The notes under the pieces are model-generated. The model was not told where the DNA came from and made no database searches. It saw nothing but the letters and a program-made list of their open reading frames with translations. A stretch of 64,000 nt of DNA from Bog-756 sp963713625 (GTDB lineage: Bacteria > Actinomycetota > Acidimicrobiia > Acidimicrobiales > RAAP-2): the NCBI GenBank assembly GCA_963713625.1, contig CAVQMN010000008.1:620001-684000 (forward strand), given 5' to 3'. A program made the translations under genes and the position numbers. Shown piece by piece: positions 50,436 to 58,553 of this stretch; position 1 is the first letter of the stretch, and every line of letters starts with the position of its first letter.

Positions 50436-53180
50436 GTGGCACGGGGAAAGCTACGTCTGTATCTCGGCGCCGCGCCCGGGGTGGGAAAGACCTACGCCAT
50501 GCTCAACGAGGGCTGGCGTCGGAAGGAGCGGGGCACCGACGTGGTCATCGGGTGGGTCCAGGATCACGGTCGGCCTCACACCGACGCCCAGATCCGCGAC
50601 CTCGAGATCTTCCCGCGTCGCACGGTGGAGTACCGGGGTCAGTCCTTGGAGGAGATGGATCTGGACGGGCTGCTGCGGCGCAAACCTGATCTCGTCCTGG
50701 TGGACGAGTTGGCCCACACCAACGCGCCCGGTTCGAAGCACCCCAAGCGGTGGCAGGACGTCGAGGAATTGCTCGACGCCGGCATCAACGTCATCTCGAC
50801 CATCAACCTCCAGCACCTCGAGTCGCTCAACGACGTGGTCGAAGGGATCACCGGCGTCGTCCAGCACGAGACGGTGCCCGACCCGGTGGTCAGGGCGGCC
50901 GACCAGCTGGAGCTGGTCGACATGGCCCCCGAGGCCCTGCGTCGGAGGCTGGCGCACGGCAACGTCTACCCTCCCGAACGCATCGATGCGGCACTGGCCA
51001 ACTACTTCCGCACCGGCAATCTCACCGCGCTGCGCGAGCTGGCCCTCCTGTGGGTGGCCGACCGGGTCGACGAGGAGCTCAACGACTACCGCGAACGCCA
51101 CAACATCGCCGGGCCGTGGGAGACCAAGGAGCGGGTGGTGGTCTCCCTCACCGGTTCCCGTGGGAGTGCCGTCCTCATCCGTCGTGCGGCCCGCATGGCC
51201 ATGCGGACCAAAGCCGAACTGGTCGGGGTGCACGTCCGCACCGATGACAGTCTGACCGGCCCCGGGTCCCATGGGCTGGTCGACAATCGCGCCCTGCTCG
51301 ACGACCTCGGCGGGCGCTACGTCGAGGTGGTGGGGGCCGATGTGGCTCCGGCCCTGGTGCAGGTGGCCAGAGCGGAAAACGCCACCCAGCTGGTGATGGG
51401 CGCCACCCACCGGAGCCGGTTGAACGAGTATCTCCGCGGCTCGGTCATCAACTCGGTCATCCGAGCGGCGAGCGGCTCGTTGGATGTCCACGTCATCGCC
51501 ACCGAAGAGGCGGTGCGCACCGACTCCCGCACCGAATCCCGCACCGACTCGGGGACCGAGTCACGCGCCGAGGCGGAGCACGGCGCCGAGTCCGAGGGCG
51601 ACACCGGTGGTGGGGGTCATCGGCCCCCCACGCAGGCCGGTCGCTACCGACCGAGCCTGCTGTCGCCCCTGTCTGTCCGCCGCCGGGTGGCCGCCTTCGT
51701 GATCGGTGTGGTCGGATTCCCCCTGCTCACCTTGATCCTGACGGCCGACAGGAGCGGTGCCGGCCTGGCCACCGCGCTCAGCTCGTACCTGGTGCTGGTC
51801 GTGGTCGTGGCCGCCATCGGCGGGGTGTGGCCGGCCGCCCTGGCCGCCGTGGCCGGCTTCCTGTTGTCCAACTACTACTTCGCCCCTCCCATCCACACCT
51901 TCACGATCACCGACACCCGGGACATCCTGGCGCTGGTCATGTTTCTGGTCACTGCCGGGGTGGTGAGCGTGCTGGTCGACCTCTCGGCCCGCAGGACGGC
52001 CACTGCCGTTCAGGCCCGGACCGACGCCCAGACCCTGGCCCGGGTGGCGGGCCGGATGGTGGCCCCGGAAGGCAACCCGCTCCCCGCGCTCCTCGACGAG
52101 CTGGTGGTCGCCTTCCGGCTCGAATCGGCCGCCGTGCTCCGGAGCGAGCCCGACGGCAATGGTGCGGCCCGGCCACCCGGTGGGGACAAGATCCCCGCGG
52201 GTGGGTGGTCGACGGTCGTGACCGTCGGCGACCGGCCACCGCGGAGACCTGACGAAGCCACCGTCGTGCTCCCCCTGACCGGCACGGAGTTCCTGGCCGT
52301 GCGGGGTCCGGGCCTGACGGCCGAGGACCGCGAGATTCTGGGCGCGTTCGCGGCACAGCTGGCCACTGCCCTGGAGAGCGACCGGCTCCACGCCGAGGCC
52401 GCCGAGGCCGACTCGCTGGCCCGGGCCAACCAGCTGCGCTCCGCCCTGCTGGCCGCGGTCAGCCACGACCTGCGCACCCCGTTGGCCTCGATCAAGGCCG
52501 CCTCGACGAGCCTGCTCTCCGACCAGCTCCATTTCGGCCCCGAGGAGACCCGCATCCTGCTCCAGACCGTCGATGACGAAGCCGATCGGTTGAACACCCT
52601 GGTGGAGAACCTCTTGGACATGAGCCGCCTCCAGACCGGTTCGATGGACGTCCTCCAGCAGACGACCGACGTCACCGAGCTGGTCGACGCCGCCGTCGAC
52701 AGTCTGGGCCCCCGGGGTGACCCGATCGTCGTCGAGTTCGAAGAGCCCCTCCCCCACATCCGCACCGATCCTGTGCTGCTGGAGCGGGCCCTGGCCAACC
52801 TGATCGACAACGCCCTCGTCCACGCCGGAGGGAGTGGGCTCCGGATCGAGGCCGGCCCGGTGGCCGGAAGGGTGGATATCCGGGTCATCGACCGCGGCCC
52901 GGGGGTCCGGCCCGAGGACCGAGACCTCATCTTCCGCCCCTTCCAGCGCCTCGGTGACTCGCAGAACCACGGTGGGGTCGGGCTGGGACTGGCGGTGGCC
53001 CGCGGCTTCGTGGAAGCGGTGGGCGGCGACCTCGACGTCGAGGACACCCCCGGCGGCGGCTGCACCATGGTGGTGCGCATCCCCGAGGTGGATCAGGGCG
53101 GTCAGGGCCAGGACGCAGGCGCCACCGATCTGGCCGCAGGGGTACCCGCGGCCCCATCGTCGGTGGACCCGGTGCCGTGA
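50436..53180 (+). CDS. kdpD: Full-length sensor histidine kinase KdpD
   Basis: 914 residues. KdpD domain with Walker A GAAPGVGKT at 11-19 and LVDELAHTN; USP domain (about 220-350); a polar linker (about 360-393) made of short repeats of the RTDS/RTES type; DUF4118 with four spans (about 416-513); GAF-like domain; H-box AVSHDLRTPLAS with His677; N-box ALANLIDNALVHAG and GLGLAVARGF. GTG start supported by AGGAGG ten bases upstream. It senses low K+ or osmotic stress. Its presence beside a split KdpD set is unusual. The regulator gene overlaps its stop (GTGA). Confidence 0.95.
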   Translation: MARGKLRLYLGAAPGVGKTYAMLNEGWRRKERGTDVVIGWVQDHGRPHTDAQIRDLEIFPRRTVEYRGQSLEEMDLDGLLRRKPDLVLVDELAHTNAPGSKHPKRWQDVEELLDAGINVISTINLQHLESLNDVVEGITGVVQHETVPDPVVRAADQLELVDMAPEALRRRLAHGNVYPPERIDAALANYFRTGNLTALRELALLWVADRVDEELNDYRERHNIAGPWETKERVVVSLTGSRGSAVLIRRAARMAMRTKAELVGVHVRTDDSLTGPGSHGLVDNRALLDDLGGRYVEVVGADVAPALVQVARAENATQLVMGATHRSRLNEYLRGSVINSVIRAASGSLDVHVIATEEAVRTDSRTESRTDSGTESRAEAEHGAESEGDTGGGGHRPPTQAGRYRPSLLSPLSVRRRVAAFVIGVVGFPLLTLILTADRSGAGLATALSSYLVLVVVVAAIGGVWPAALAAVAGFLLSNYYFAPPIHTFTITDTRDILALVMFLVTAGVVSVLVDLSARRTATAVQARTDAQTLARVAGRMVAPEGNPLPALLDELVVAFRLESAAVLRSEPDGNGAARPPGGDKIPAGGWSTVVTVGDRPPRRPDEATVVLPLTGTEFLAVRGPGLTAEDREILGAFAAQLATALESDRLHAEAAEADSLARANQLRSALLAAVSHDLRTPLASIKAASTSLLSDQLHFGPEETRILLQTVDDEADRLNTLVENLLDMSRLQTGSMDVLQQTTDVTELVDAAVDSLGPRGDPIVVEFEEPLPHIRTDPVLLERALANLIDNALVHAGGSGLRIEAGPVAGRVDIRVIDRGPGVRPEDRDLIFRPFQRLGDSQNHGGVGLGLAVARGFVEAVGGDLDVEDTPGGGCTMVVRIPEVDQGGQGQDAGATDLAAGVPAAPSSVDPVP

Positions 53181-53902
53181 GCGTCACCGACCCGGCCCCG
53201 TCTGCCACCCGGGACGGTGGCGAGTCCGACACCTTGGTCCTGGTGTGCGACGACGACACCTCGTTGCTCCGCGCCCTGTCCATCAGCCTGCGGGCCAAGG
53301 GCTATGACGTGATGGTGGCCCGGACTGGCGAGGAAGGTCTCGACCGGACCGCCCACCGCCACCCCGATGTCGTCCTGCTCGACCTCGGCCTCCCGGGCAT
53401 CGACGGTGTGGATGTCATCAGGGGTATCAGAGGGTGGAGCACTGTCCCGATCATCGTGCTGTCCGCCCGCCACCAGAGTGTGAGCAAGGTGGAGGCCCTC
53501 GATGCCGGTGCTGACGACTACGTGACCAAGCCGTTCGGCATGGACGAGCTGCTGGCCCGGCTGCGGGCCGCGCTGCGCCGGTCGGCGAACGCCGTCGACG
53601 CACCGCGGGTCGAGCTGGAGGGATGCACCATCGACCTGGTGGAGAAGCGGGTGACCCGTGAGGGGGCCGACGTGCACCTCACACCCAAGGAGTGGGACAT
53701 CGTCTCCGTCCTGGTGCGGAATCCCGGGCGGTTGGTCTCGCAGCGCCAGCTGCTCCATGACGTCTGGGGCAGCGGCTACGAGGAGGAGACCGAGTACCTC
53801 CGGGTGCTCATGGGACGGGTCCGCCGCAAACTCGAGGTGGACCACTCCCACCCGCGTCATTTCCGGACCGAGCCCGGGATGGGGTATCGCTTCGAGCCCT
53901 GA
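53177..53902 (+). CDS. kdpE: OmpR-family response regulator, KdpE-like (second copy)
   Basis: 241 residues. An N-terminal extension of about 18 residues, then a receiver with acidic pocket CDDDTS, Asp69 in LLDLGLPGIDG, and DDYVTKPFGMDEL. Winged helix with LTPKEWDIVSVLVRNPGR and YLRVLMGRVRRKLE. The start overlaps the KdpD stop by four bases, a classical coupled sensor-regulator pair. About half its residues match the other regulator by eye. Confidence 0.94.
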   Translation: MSVTDPAPSATRDGGESDTLVLVCDDDTSLLRALSISLRAKGYDVMVARTGEEGLDRTAHRHPDVVLLDLGLPGIDGVDVIRGIRGWSTVPIIVLSARHQSVSKVEALDAGADDYVTKPFGMDELLARLRAALRRSANAVDAPRVELEGCTIDLVEKRVTREGADVHLTPKEWDIVSVLVRNPGRLVSQRQLLHDVWGSGYEEETEYLRVLMGRVRRKLEVDHSHPRHFRTEPGMGYRFEP

Positions 53903-53958
53903 GCGGTCGGCGGGAGGAGGTGGGTCGGTCGGCCGGAGGACCTGGGTTGGGTCCGCCG

Positions 53959-53964
53959 TAGGAT
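53959..53964 (+). promoter_or_regulatory. Putative -10 box (TAGGAT) of the fusion gene
   Basis: TAGGAT, six bases before the ATG of the methyltransferase-glycosylase gene; no ribosome binding site. Confidence 0.45.
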
Positions 53965-53970
53965 CGTCGC

Positions 53971-55047
53971 ATGGACCAGGCCACGGTGGGGATCTATGAG
54001 GAGCGGGGGCTCGACTGGGCGTCCACCCACGCCTCCGCGGGGCGCCGGGCGGAGGCGGAGGCGTTCGCCGAACGGGTGCCGGCCGGAGCGGTCCGCCTGG
54101 ACGTGGGCTGCGGGGCCGGCCGTTATCTCCCCCACCTGGGGACGCCGGTGGTCGCCCTCGATGCCTCGTCCGTCATGCTCGACGCCTGCCGCCTCCACGA
54201 GCCCGGCGCCCTCTATGTCCGGGCCGACGTCGAGCACCTCCCCTTCGCCCGTCACTCCATCGGCGGCGCGTGGTCGTGGATGACCCACCTGCACGTGCCG
54301 AGATATCGGCTGCCTCTGGCCCTGTGGGACCTCCACCGCACCCTCGCCGTCGGCGCCCCCTTCGAACTGCAGGTCCTCGAGGGCGAGTACGAGGGCAGCG
54401 ACCTCCCCGGCGACGACATCGGGGGGCGGTACTTCGCCGGCTGGTCCCCGTCCCGCCTGGTGGACCAGGTGGTCGGCGCCGGGTTCGACGTCGAACCCGA
54501 CTCGGTGGTCGTCTCCGGCGACGAGCTGAGACTGCGGGCGGTGCGAGCCTGCGCCCTGGCCGACACGGTGACCACCGGCATGCGCCTGCTGGTGTGCGGG
54601 ATCAACCCCTCGCCGTACTCGGCCGAAGTCGGGATCGGCTACGCCCGTCCGGGCAACCGCTTCTGGCCGGCCGCGCTCGCGGCCGGCATCGTCGGCCGGG
54701 ACCGCGATCCGATCGATGCCCTGGTCGGGCACGGCATGGGGATGACCGACTTCGCCAAGCGGGCCACCCGCACCGCCGCCGAGGTGACCGACGACGAGTA
54801 CCGCCGGGGATTCGCCCGGGTCGAGCGCCTGGTGGAGTGGCTCCAGCCCGGCGCCGTGTGTTTCACCGGCCTGTCCGGCTGGCGGGCCGTGGTCGATCGA
54901 AAGGCGGTGGCCGGCCGACAGCCCATGACCATCGGCGGCCGGCCCGCCTACGTCATGCCCTCGACCAGCGGACTCAACGCCCGGAGCTCACTGGCCGACC
55001 TCACCGAACACCTGAGGGTCGCCGCCAGCATTGCCGACGCCGGCTGA
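53971..55047 (+). CDS. Fusion of SAM methyltransferase and mismatch-specific uracil-DNA glycosylase (Mug-like)
   Basis: 358 residues. The N-terminal half (about 1-200) is a class I methyltransferase with motif I LDVGCGAGRYL, VALDASSVML, and LQVLEGEYEG. The C-terminal half (about 208-355) is a Mug/TDG-type glycosylase with LLVCGINPSPYSAEVG, YARPGNRFWPAAL, a GMGMTDFAKRATR helix and the second motif MPSTSGLNARS. It would remove uracil or thymine from G mismatches. What the methyltransferase modifies is unknown. Leaderless start behind TAGGAT. Both halves look intact, so a true fusion. Confidence 0.87.
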   Translation: MDQATVGIYEERGLDWASTHASAGRRAEAEAFAERVPAGAVRLDVGCGAGRYLPHLGTPVVALDASSVMLDACRLHEPGALYVRADVEHLPFARHSIGGAWSWMTHLHVPRYRLPLALWDLHRTLAVGAPFELQVLEGEYEGSDLPGDDIGGRYFAGWSPSRLVDQVVGAGFDVEPDSVVVSGDELRLRAVRACALADTVTTGMRLLVCGINPSPYSAEVGIGYARPGNRFWPAALAAGIVGRDRDPIDALVGHGMGMTDFAKRATRTAAEVTDDEYRRGFARVERLVEWLQPGAVCFTGLSGWRAVVDRKAVAGRQPMTIGGRPAYVMPSTSGLNARSSLADLTEHLRVAASIADAG

Positions 55048-55061
55048 CCCCGAACCGGCAA

Positions 55062-55125
55062 GACCCTCGGCTCGCTCCGGACCTTCGGCTCAGTCCAGAC
55101 CCTGGGCTCAGTCCAGACCCTCGGC
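55062..55125. repeat. 18-bp tandem repeat, 3.5 copies
   Basis: Units begin GACCCTCGG or close variants at 55062, 55080, 55098 and 55116 (partial). They lie between the convergent fusion and monooxygenase genes, and the last copies include the monooxygenase stop codon. Confidence 0.8.
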
Positions 55126-55407
55126 CGCCAGCCAGTGGTCGACCAGGGGAGGCGACTCGAAGTAGGGCCCGATCAGTTTGCGCCACTCGACGAACGCGTC
55201 CGACTCACGGAAGCCGACCATATGGTCCTCGAGGGTCTCCCACTCGACGAGGAGCAGGTACCGGTCGGGTGTCTCGACCCCGCGGTGGAGCTCCAGGGAG
55301 AGGAAGCCGTGGGATGCGGCGATGACCGACCGGGCACGGCGCATGGCTCCCTCGAAGTCATGGGCCGTGCCCGGCCGGACGGAGATGACAGCGTGCTCGA
55401 GAACCAT
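55108..55407 (-). CDS. Antibiotic biosynthesis monooxygenase (ABM)-domain protein
   Basis: 99 residues, single ferredoxin-like ABM domain: EHAVISVRPGTAHDFEGAM, SHGFLSLELHRGVETPDRYLLLVEWETLEDH, and a C-terminal YFESPPLVDHW. Possible quinone or heme-type oxygenase, or a cofactor-free monooxygenase; substrate unknown. The ATG is chosen because the domain begins there and TAGGTT lies seven bases upstream. Its stop codon lies inside a tandem repeat. Confidence 0.85.
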   Translation of the reverse strand: MVLEHAVISVRPGTAHDFEGAMRRARSVIAASHGFLSLELHRGVETPDRYLLLVEWETLEDHMVGFRESDAFVEWRKLIGPYFESPPLVDHWLAAEGLD

Positions 55408-55414
55408 GGACGAG

Positions 55415-55420
55415 AACCTA
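55415..55420 (-). promoter_or_regulatory. Putative -10 box (TAGGTT) of the ABM gene
   Basis: TAGGTT on the minus strand, seven bases before the ATG, no Shine-Dalgarno sequence. Confidence 0.4.
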
Positions 55421-55435
55421 CCGGGGGCGCAGGCC

Positions 55436-55460
55436 GGAATACCAGGTGAACACGGGCGTT
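55436..55460 (+). promoter_or_regulatory. SigR/SigH-type promoter motif (GGAAT-N17-GTT) before the DsbA-family gene
   Basis: GGAAT and GTT separated by 17 bases match the GGAAT-N16-20-GTT search pattern of actinobacterial thiol-stress sigma factors. It lies 46 bases before a gene for a thiol oxidoreductase, a typical regulon member. Confidence 0.45.
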
Positions 55461-55505
55461 GACATTGGGTAGGAGGCGCGGAGCCTCGGAAATAGGAAGT
55501 GAACA

Positions 55506-56231
55506 GTGAAGGTAGAGATCTGGTCAGACGTGGTGTGTCCGTGGTGCTACATCGGCAAGCGCCACTTCGAAGAGGCGCTCTCCAAATTCGAGCATGCCGA
55601 TGAGGTGGAGCTGGAGTGGCGGAGCTTCGAGCTCGATCCCAACTCACCGGCCCTGGTCGGTGTCCCGATGATCCAGATCCTCGAGCGCAAGTACGGCATG
55701 ACCCCCGGGCAGGCGGAAGCAGCCAACGCCCGGATGACCGGGTTGGCGGCCGAGCTGGGCCTCGAGTACCACCTCGACCGGGTCCAGGCCGGCAACACGT
55801 TCGATGCCCACCGGCTGATCCACCTGGCCGCACGACATGGCTTGGGCGACGCCATGAAGGAGCGGCTCTTCGCCGCCTACTTCACCGAAGGCCTGCCGGT
55901 CGGCGACCGTCCCACGTTGGCCAAACTGGCCGGTGAGATCGGCCTGGAGCCGCACGAGGTCGAGACCGCCTTGGACGGCGATGACTTCTCGGTCGAGGTG
56001 CGCGAAGACGAAGCCAGGGCGGCGGCCCTCGGGGTGAGGGGTGTGCCCTTCTACGTGATCGACGAGGCCTACGGCATTTCCGGCGCGCAACCGGCCGACG
56101 TCCTGCTCGGCGCCCTGGAGCGGGCCTGGGCCGAGTCGCACGCCGTCGCCCGGGATTACCCGGCGGGAACGGACCGCACCGACACCCGGGCCGACGGTCC
56201 GGGGTGTTCGGAGGGGACCTGCGAGGTCTAG
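55506..56231 (+). CDS. DsbA-family oxidoreductase (FrnE-like)
   Basis: 241 residues, thioredoxin fold with inserted helical domain. Active site CPWC at 11-14 in IWSDVVCPWCYIGKRHF, then GNTFDAHRLIH and GVRGVPFYVIDEAYGISGAQP with the cis-proline. Cytoplasmic disulfide isomerase or oxidoreductase, known as FrnE. GTG start with AGGAAG six bases upstream. A thiol-stress promoter motif lies upstream. The C-terminus ends in CSEGTCEV, adding two cysteines. Stop overlaps the convergent PPOX gene by three bases. Confidence 0.92.
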   Translation: MKVEIWSDVVCPWCYIGKRHFEEALSKFEHADEVELEWRSFELDPNSPALVGVPMIQILERKYGMTPGQAEAANARMTGLAAELGLEYHLDRVQAGNTFDAHRLIHLAARHGLGDAMKERLFAAYFTEGLPVGDRPTLAKLAGEIGLEPHEVETALDGDDFSVEVREDEARAAALGVRGVPFYVIDEAYGISGAQPADVLLGALERAWAESHAVARDYPAGTDRTDTRADGPGCSEGTCEV

Positions 56232-56650
56232 ATCATCCCGTAGGCGCGGGTGGCAACCAGGGTGGCCACCAGGCGCCGTTGCTTGACCATCTCGGCCCGG
56301 TACTCGTCCCAGTCCGGATGTTCACCGCGGGCCAGCCGGTACATGTCGACCAGCTCTTCGACCACCGGGTCGTCAGGGGCCTCGGCCACCGGCGACAGCG
56401 CCACCTCACCTTCCAGCACCACGTAGGCGAAGAAGTCCTCCCGGGTGACGTGGAGTGACGCCCTCGGATCGCGGCGGAGATTCTTCGTCTTGGCCCGGTC
56501 GTCGGTGATCGAGATGCGGACCGAGTGGTCGGCCGAGGGGTGGTAGAGGATGTTCGACAGTTGGGGTCGGCCGTCCCTGCGCAAGGTGACCAGAACGCCG
56601 CGACTGTGCTCGGTGACGAACCCGAATGCCTCGTCCAAGGTGAGGGCCAT
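56228..56650 (-). CDS. PPOX-class F420-dependent oxidoreductase
   Basis: 140 residues, split-barrel flavin-binding fold: VLVTLRRDGRPQLSNILYH, ISITDDRAKTKNLRRDPRASLHV, and LVDMYRLARGEHPDWDEYRAEM. The family uses F420 or FMN; the N-terminal and DRAKTKNL features fit the F420-type subgroup of actinobacteria. Start ATG is set by TACGGT six bases upstream; the frame remains open far upstream by chance. Confidence 0.88.
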   Translation of the reverse strand: MALTLDEAFGFVTEHSRGVLVTLRRDGRPQLSNILYHPSADHSVRISITDDRAKTKNLRRDPRASLHVTREDFFAYVVLEGEVALSPVAEAPDDPVVEELVDMYRLARGEHPDWDEYRAEMVKQRRLVATLVATRAYGMI

Positions 56651-56656
56651 GGATGC

Positions 56657-56662
56657 ACCGTA
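56657..56662 (-). promoter_or_regulatory. Putative -10 box (TACGGT) of the PPOX gene
   Basis: TACGGT on the minus strand, six bases before the ATG; no Shine-Dalgarno sequence. Confidence 0.45.
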
Positions 56663-56694
56663 CCGGCTCGGACGACGGGCCTGACCGCGTCCGG

Positions 56695-58185
56695 TCAGTG
56701 CAGGTCGAACCCGCCCCCGGCCACCCGGACCCGGGCCCCGACCAGTTCGTGGGTGATGGCGTGGGCGGCCAGGTCGGGGTCCTCGCTGATGGCCACACAC
56801 CGGAGCCCGTCCGACACCCGGCCGACGACCACCGTGCGGACCGGATCCATCCCGTCGAAGGCCACGGTGTAGGTGACCACGCCGGCCTCGCCTTCGTACC
56901 CCTCGAGGGTCTCGACCACCTCGACGGTGCCGGTGGCCGACTCGGCGTCGGCGGCCAGGTCGGCCACCAGGGGGGGCCGGCCGTCGGGTCGGCCCGACCA
57001 GGCCCCGATGCCCGGCTTGGTCAGGAGGCCGCTCACCGTCGTCACCACGCCGAGGGCGCTCGGGTCGGCCCGCACCCTGGCCACGACATCCACCATGGCC
57101 TGGAGCACGAAGTTGTTGAACGGCCCGCCGGCGAAGGCCATCCCCCCGGTGACGGTCGGAGCCACGTCGAGCGGCAACCCCAGCTCGCGTTGCTGGACCC
57201 GCACGGCGGCCGGGAAACAGCTGTAGACCTCCAGGATCTCGACCTCGGCGAGCGGCCGGCCGATGCGGTCGGCCACCGCCCGTCCGAGCACGCCCATGGC
57301 CGGCCATGCCTCCGGCTCCCTCCGCCGGAGCAGGGAGACGGCCTGACTGGACTCCACGCCGGCCAGGGGGAACACCCAGCGGTCGGACGGCACCCCGGCG
57401 CTGACCGCGGCCCCCACCGAACAGAGCAGAAGGGCGGCCGCCTGGTTGACCGTCCACTGCGTCGAGTGCCACTTGTTGTAGGGGAAGGCCAGCGGGCGGT
57501 TGGACGCGCTGGGCGTGTCCAGCGCCTGGGCGTCCATGGGTTCGGGGAAGGCGGCCCGGGGATTGCCCCGCGCCACCTGGTTGAAGCCCTCCCACAGCCG
57601 GGCGATCTCCGAGCGGTGCTCGGCCAGGGTGCGGCCCTCGGCGGCGCGGAGTGCATTGTCGATCATGGCGTACTGCTGGACCGGGTCCCACAGGCGGTGG
57701 GCCACCTCGACCGGTTCCATCAGGGGGCCCGGGCGGCGGTGGACGACATCGGGTTCGGCACCGGGCTGGGCCGTCTCCACCGCCTCGGCCCCGGCCCGGG
57801 CCAGATCACGGACCCAGCGCATGGCCTCCCCGCCCACCACCGCCGCGACTTCGGACTCCCCGGCGGCGATGGCGACCAGGGCGTCGTTGATCAGTGTCTG
57901 CTGGGGGATACCCAGCTCCACGAGATGGGTGCGAGCCGACCTGGCGCCCACCCCCGAGGCCACCAGCCGGGCGGGATCGGGATAGGCCCAGTTCCCCTGG
58001 GGCACCGCCAGCCGGTCGATGCCGGCCGACAACCGCGGCGATCCGGCGTCGGCACCGGCGGCGATCAGTGCCCGGGTCATCAGCTCGGTGGCTTCGGCAT
58101 CGCCGGATGCCGCGCCCACCCCGACGAGTATCGGCGTGCGCGGGTCGAGGGACGCCGAACCGTCCGGCAGACGGGAACGGTTCAC
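56695..58185 (-). CDS. Thiolase-fold acetyl-CoA acetyltransferase-like protein
   Basis: 496 residues, a long thiolase-superfamily member of the actinobacterial type with a C-terminal OB-like extension. TPILVGVGAAS opens the fold, VVGGEAMRW follows, a cysteine lies in LEVYSCFPAAVR, and GGMAFAGGPFNNFVLQAM carries the late glycine-rich motif. The usual N-terminal active cysteine is not obvious, so it may act as an SCP2-thiolase-like or non-condensing enzyme. GTG start lies within a 16-bp tandem repeat. Presumed role in lipid or sterol catabolism. Confidence 0.85.
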   Translation of the reverse strand: MNRSRLPDGSASLDPRTPILVGVGAASGDAEATELMTRALIAAGADAGSPRLSAGIDRLAVPQGNWAYPDPARLVASGVGARSARTHLVELGIPQQTLINDALVAIAAGESEVAAVVGGEAMRWVRDLARAGAEAVETAQPGAEPDVVHRRPGPLMEPVEVAHRLWDPVQQYAMIDNALRAAEGRTLAEHRSEIARLWEGFNQVARGNPRAAFPEPMDAQALDTPSASNRPLAFPYNKWHSTQWTVNQAAALLLCSVGAAVSAGVPSDRWVFPLAGVESSQAVSLLRRREPEAWPAMGVLGRAVADRIGRPLAEVEILEVYSCFPAAVRVQQRELGLPLDVAPTVTGGMAFAGGPFNNFVLQAMVDVVARVRADPSALGVVTTVSGLLTKPGIGAWSGRPDGRPPLVADLAADAESATGTVEVVETLEGYEGEAGVVTYTVAFDGMDPVRTVVVGRVSDGLRCVAISEDPDLAAHAITHELVGARVRVAGGGFDLH

Positions 58186-58223
58186 CGGATCACTGGTTCA
58201 CGGGATCACTGGTTCACCGGTGA
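58179..58223. repeat. 16-bp tandem repeat over the start of the thiolase-like gene
   Basis: GGTTCACCGGATCACT, GGTTCACGGGATCACT and a partial third copy GGTTCACCGGTGA. The third contains a perfect 10-base palindrome, TCACCGGTGA. The start codon GTG of the thiolase-like gene lies in the first copy. Confidence 0.7.
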
Positions 58224-58531
58224 CCGGTGACAACCCGGTCCTCGGTGCCGGGCGACTGGTGGGTGCGTCGCTGGCGCATCATCCGACCCACCTGACGCCA
58301 GGTCACCGACACCGCCCCGAGCTCCAGCGCCTGTTGGCGGGACCGTTCAGGCAGGTCGTAGTGGGACTGGTGGGGACGGCTCACCTTGTGCTGGAACCAC
58401 TCCCGCCTCATGCCCAGTTTCGACGCGAAGGCGTGCAGCTCCTCATCGGTGTCGGCCACCAGATGGGACCAGCGGTCGTCGACCGGACCCAACCGGGCCG
58501 GTTGGCGCCAGTCATCGAGGTAGACGGTCAC
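58214..58531 (-). CDS. DUF4031 domain protein
   Basis: 105 residues. TVYLDDWRQPARLGPVDDRWSHLVADTDEELHAFA followed by a tryptophan-rich helix LGMRREWFQHK and HYDLPERSRQQALELGAVSVTW: the DUF4031 family, small cytoplasmic proteins of unknown function. GTG start, no clear ribosome binding site; 22 bases after the rhodanese gene, so probably co-transcribed with it. Confidence 0.85.
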   Translation of the reverse strand: MTVYLDDWRQPARLGPVDDRWSHLVADTDEELHAFASKLGMRREWFQHKVSRPHQSHYDLPERSRQQALELGAVSVTWRQVGRMMRQRRTHQSPGTEDRVVTGHR

Positions 58532-58553
58532 AGGGGTCGGGCAGGATCGGTGC

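Noticed and set aside
55459..55464. Consensus TTGACA as a sigma-70 -35 box before the FrnE-like gene
   Set aside because: No acceptable -10 lies 16-19 bases downstream. The overlapping GGAAT-N17-GTT motif explains the region better.
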